Origin: Atopsyche davidsoni
Lineage: Eukaryota; Arthropoda; Insecta; Trichoptera; Hydrobiosidae
Direction: 5' to 3'
DNA length: 64,000 bases
Assembly (NCBI GenBank): GCA_022113835.1
Contig: JAILWY010000010.1
Span: 14,999,501-15,063,500 of the forward strand
The position numbers were made by a program, and so were the translations under genes. This document shows, one piece after another, positions 62,387 through 64,000 of this stretch (its first letter is position 1; the number at the start of each line of letters is the position of its first letter). The notes under the pieces are model-generated. The model did not search any database. It saw only the letters and a program-made list of their open reading frames with translations, and was not told the origin of the DNA.

Positions 62387-62772
62387 TTGATTTTTTTTGT
62401 TGTTTCATTTGTCAATCGATAACATTAAAATATATTGCCTATGTTACAGCAGGAGTAGTCAATGTTGACCGCGTAACTATTCCTATTCGTTCGCCTGTCT
62501 AATAGGTAGCACCTCTGCTGCCTCTGAATTAATTTATGAGAAGGAATCTAAATTTTCAATTATTAAAATTACTTGATATTGAATATGTATATTAGTATTA
62601 TCTTTTTTTATTTAAAATATCAACCTATTTTTGGCTTAATATAACTTATTTTCTTATGATCACTTAACTCATTGCAAACACAAAAAAAAACAGGTCAGCC
62701 GTAGTGGCAAACTATTATTTTAAGGTATGAATATGACATCTCTAGGTTTTTGTCAACAAATTTACATAACAT

Positions 62773-62775
<3 letters not shown>

Positions 62776-62838
<63 letters not shown>
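62776..62838. repeat. (TA)n microsatellite
   Basis: About 31 TA units. Confidence 0.95.
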
Positions 62839-62843
<5 letters not shown>

Positions 62844-63031
62844 TAATATTAAAATCAAGTTGCTGTGAGACTAATGATGATTTAATGGTTTTCATGTCAT
62901 GTCAAGAAAACTTGCAGTCCACTGTGGGTTTCTGTATTGCACAACTGAACAACAGTACAATGGTGATGAATAAACTAAGAAACTGCCATTTTCAAACATC
63001 GAACGGAGAAGAGACAAAAAGAGAGCACAGC

Positions 63032-63319
63032 TGACGTCACGCGTTGTGATTGGTTGTCGGGCGAGCAGCCAACCAGCGGCCGCCCTCGCCAGTGCCATGC
63101 CGAGCCCCGCGTGAGTCGGTCGTGTCCGTCAGTGTTCGCATCCCACTGAAAACCCACGGAAAACTTATTGGTGACAATACAAACTTATCGTGCAAGGAAG
63201 TTACACGAAGTGCAGCGTGCCTCTGACCGTGCGCGGAATACTCACAAGACTCGGTCTTTTTTGAGATTTTGTAATAGTTGTGCGTGTACTATATTATTGG
63301 TTTGTTTTTCGATCTCAAG
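63032..63319 (+). promoter_or_regulatory. promoter and probable 5' UTR exon of a gene continuing rightward
   Basis: CRE TGACGTCA (63032-63039), then an inverted CCAAT (GATTGG, 63049-63054), CpG-rich DNA and a TCAGTG initiator-like motif (63129-63134). About 190 nt without a long ORF end at CTCAAG/GTAATA (donor GT at 63320-63321). This is the usual layout of a non-coding first exon; its coding exons would lie beyond the window. Confidence 0.5.
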
Positions 63320-63321
63320 GT

Positions 63322-64000
63322 AATATCAGTTTTGTTATATAAACAAAAACAAATACCAAGGGCTTTACCTCGCAACTGCGGTATAGAGGAGGGGGGTTCA
63401 AATTTGAGCTTGCAATTCGATGCACTGTTTGTAGAATATACCTACGATATGACATAGGTTATTTATAATACGCGTATATATTCCATACTGTTATTTGTGT
63501 ATCTTTTGGTCTTGATTTCACAGGGGATAAAATGCACTAATCTAAAGACACATTTTTTCAATTTACTGAAACATATACTTTATGATGTGCAGCCCATAAT
63601 GTTTAAAATTATTGCACCTCAATGATTTATTTTATTAATATCATATAAAAATAGACGTAATTTACTTTTGATTAAGGCGTAAGTTTAGATTTAAATGAAG
63701 TTTTTATTTCAATGTTCTACATACAATGCACGCAATGTACTGCGTCCAGTGTCATAGCGAAGTAAAAAGTAACGTCATCAAAAAACCAAATAATACATTT
63801 GCACTTTGTACATGCACGTGGTGGATAGTATGTACAAGTAGTGAGTTTACGCATGGATAGACATTTTTTTCAAGGTAGAGTTCTCATGGTTTCTGCAACA
63901 AGTTTTTACCAGGGGGTCATATTCAGCCAACATTTCACATTCCATGTAACTCAATCGTCATTTTTCAGAGTATGAGCAATTAAATATTTTCTGTTTTGGT
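63322..64000. other. probable first intron of the rightward gene
   Basis: AT-rich, no coding exon seen before the window ends. Confidence 0.3.

Noticed and set aside
62695..62895. 66-aa minus-strand ORF
   Set aside because: Largely translated (TA)n microsatellite (YIYI repeats).

Overview
The window looks like AT-rich nuclear DNA of an arthropod, most likely an insect. Genes are split by many GT-AG introns. Insect-type transposons are frequent (mariner, DD37D/maT-like, Tigger/pogo, hAT with a Helitron relic, a Ty3/gypsy LTR element, LINE scraps, TTAA-flanked MITEs). Long (TA)n tracts alternate with small CpG-rich islands. I cannot fix the order from the sequence. Every exon model below was built by reading splice signals and checking that reading frame and intron phase continue.

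Layout. 1-2.7 kb: AT-rich DNA with a LINE tail. 2.76-5.04 kb (-): a three-exon gene joining a THAP domain to eleven C2H2 zinc fingers. 5.4-8.7 kb: a decayed mariner, then a hAT-type element enclosing a decayed Helitron. 10.1-16.7 kb (+): a promoter-like CRE/CCAAT segment and a complete ten-exon Golgi pH regulator gene (GPHR, 485 aa). 16.7-29 kb: mostly non-coding, with a candidate first coding exon, opposed LINE fragments, a MITE and two CpG-rich islands. 29.4-43.9 kb (+): a fourteen-exon glycerol kinase family gene (546 aa). Its intron 10 holds a nearly pristine antisense Ty3/gypsy element (6.2 kb, LTRs differing at one visible position) and its intron 12 a Tigger-like element. 45.4-46.9 kb: a maT-like transposon between TA tracts. 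47.1 kb (+): a tiny ORF resembling the small subunit of serine palmitoyltransferase. 48.7-63 kb: gene-poor, with another MITE, a string of hairpins, a GC-rich 33-bp tandem repeat, possible regulatory islands and a tRNA-like sequence. 63.0-63.3 kb (+): a promoter and a probable 5' exon of a gene that continues past the window.

The host genes are housekeeping or regulatory: Golgi ion homeostasis, glycerol metabolism, sphingolipid synthesis and a DNA-binding factor. They form no operon or shared pathway.

The most unusual points are these. The Ty3/gypsy Pol carries, after the integrase, a C-terminal module that reads as a degenerate macro (ADP-ribose-binding) domain followed by a CCCH zinc finger; its last 79 residues are encoded inside the LTR. 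The glycerol kinase has an intact frame but departs from the family at several catalytic and ATP-site motifs, including Asn where the catalytic Asp is expected.
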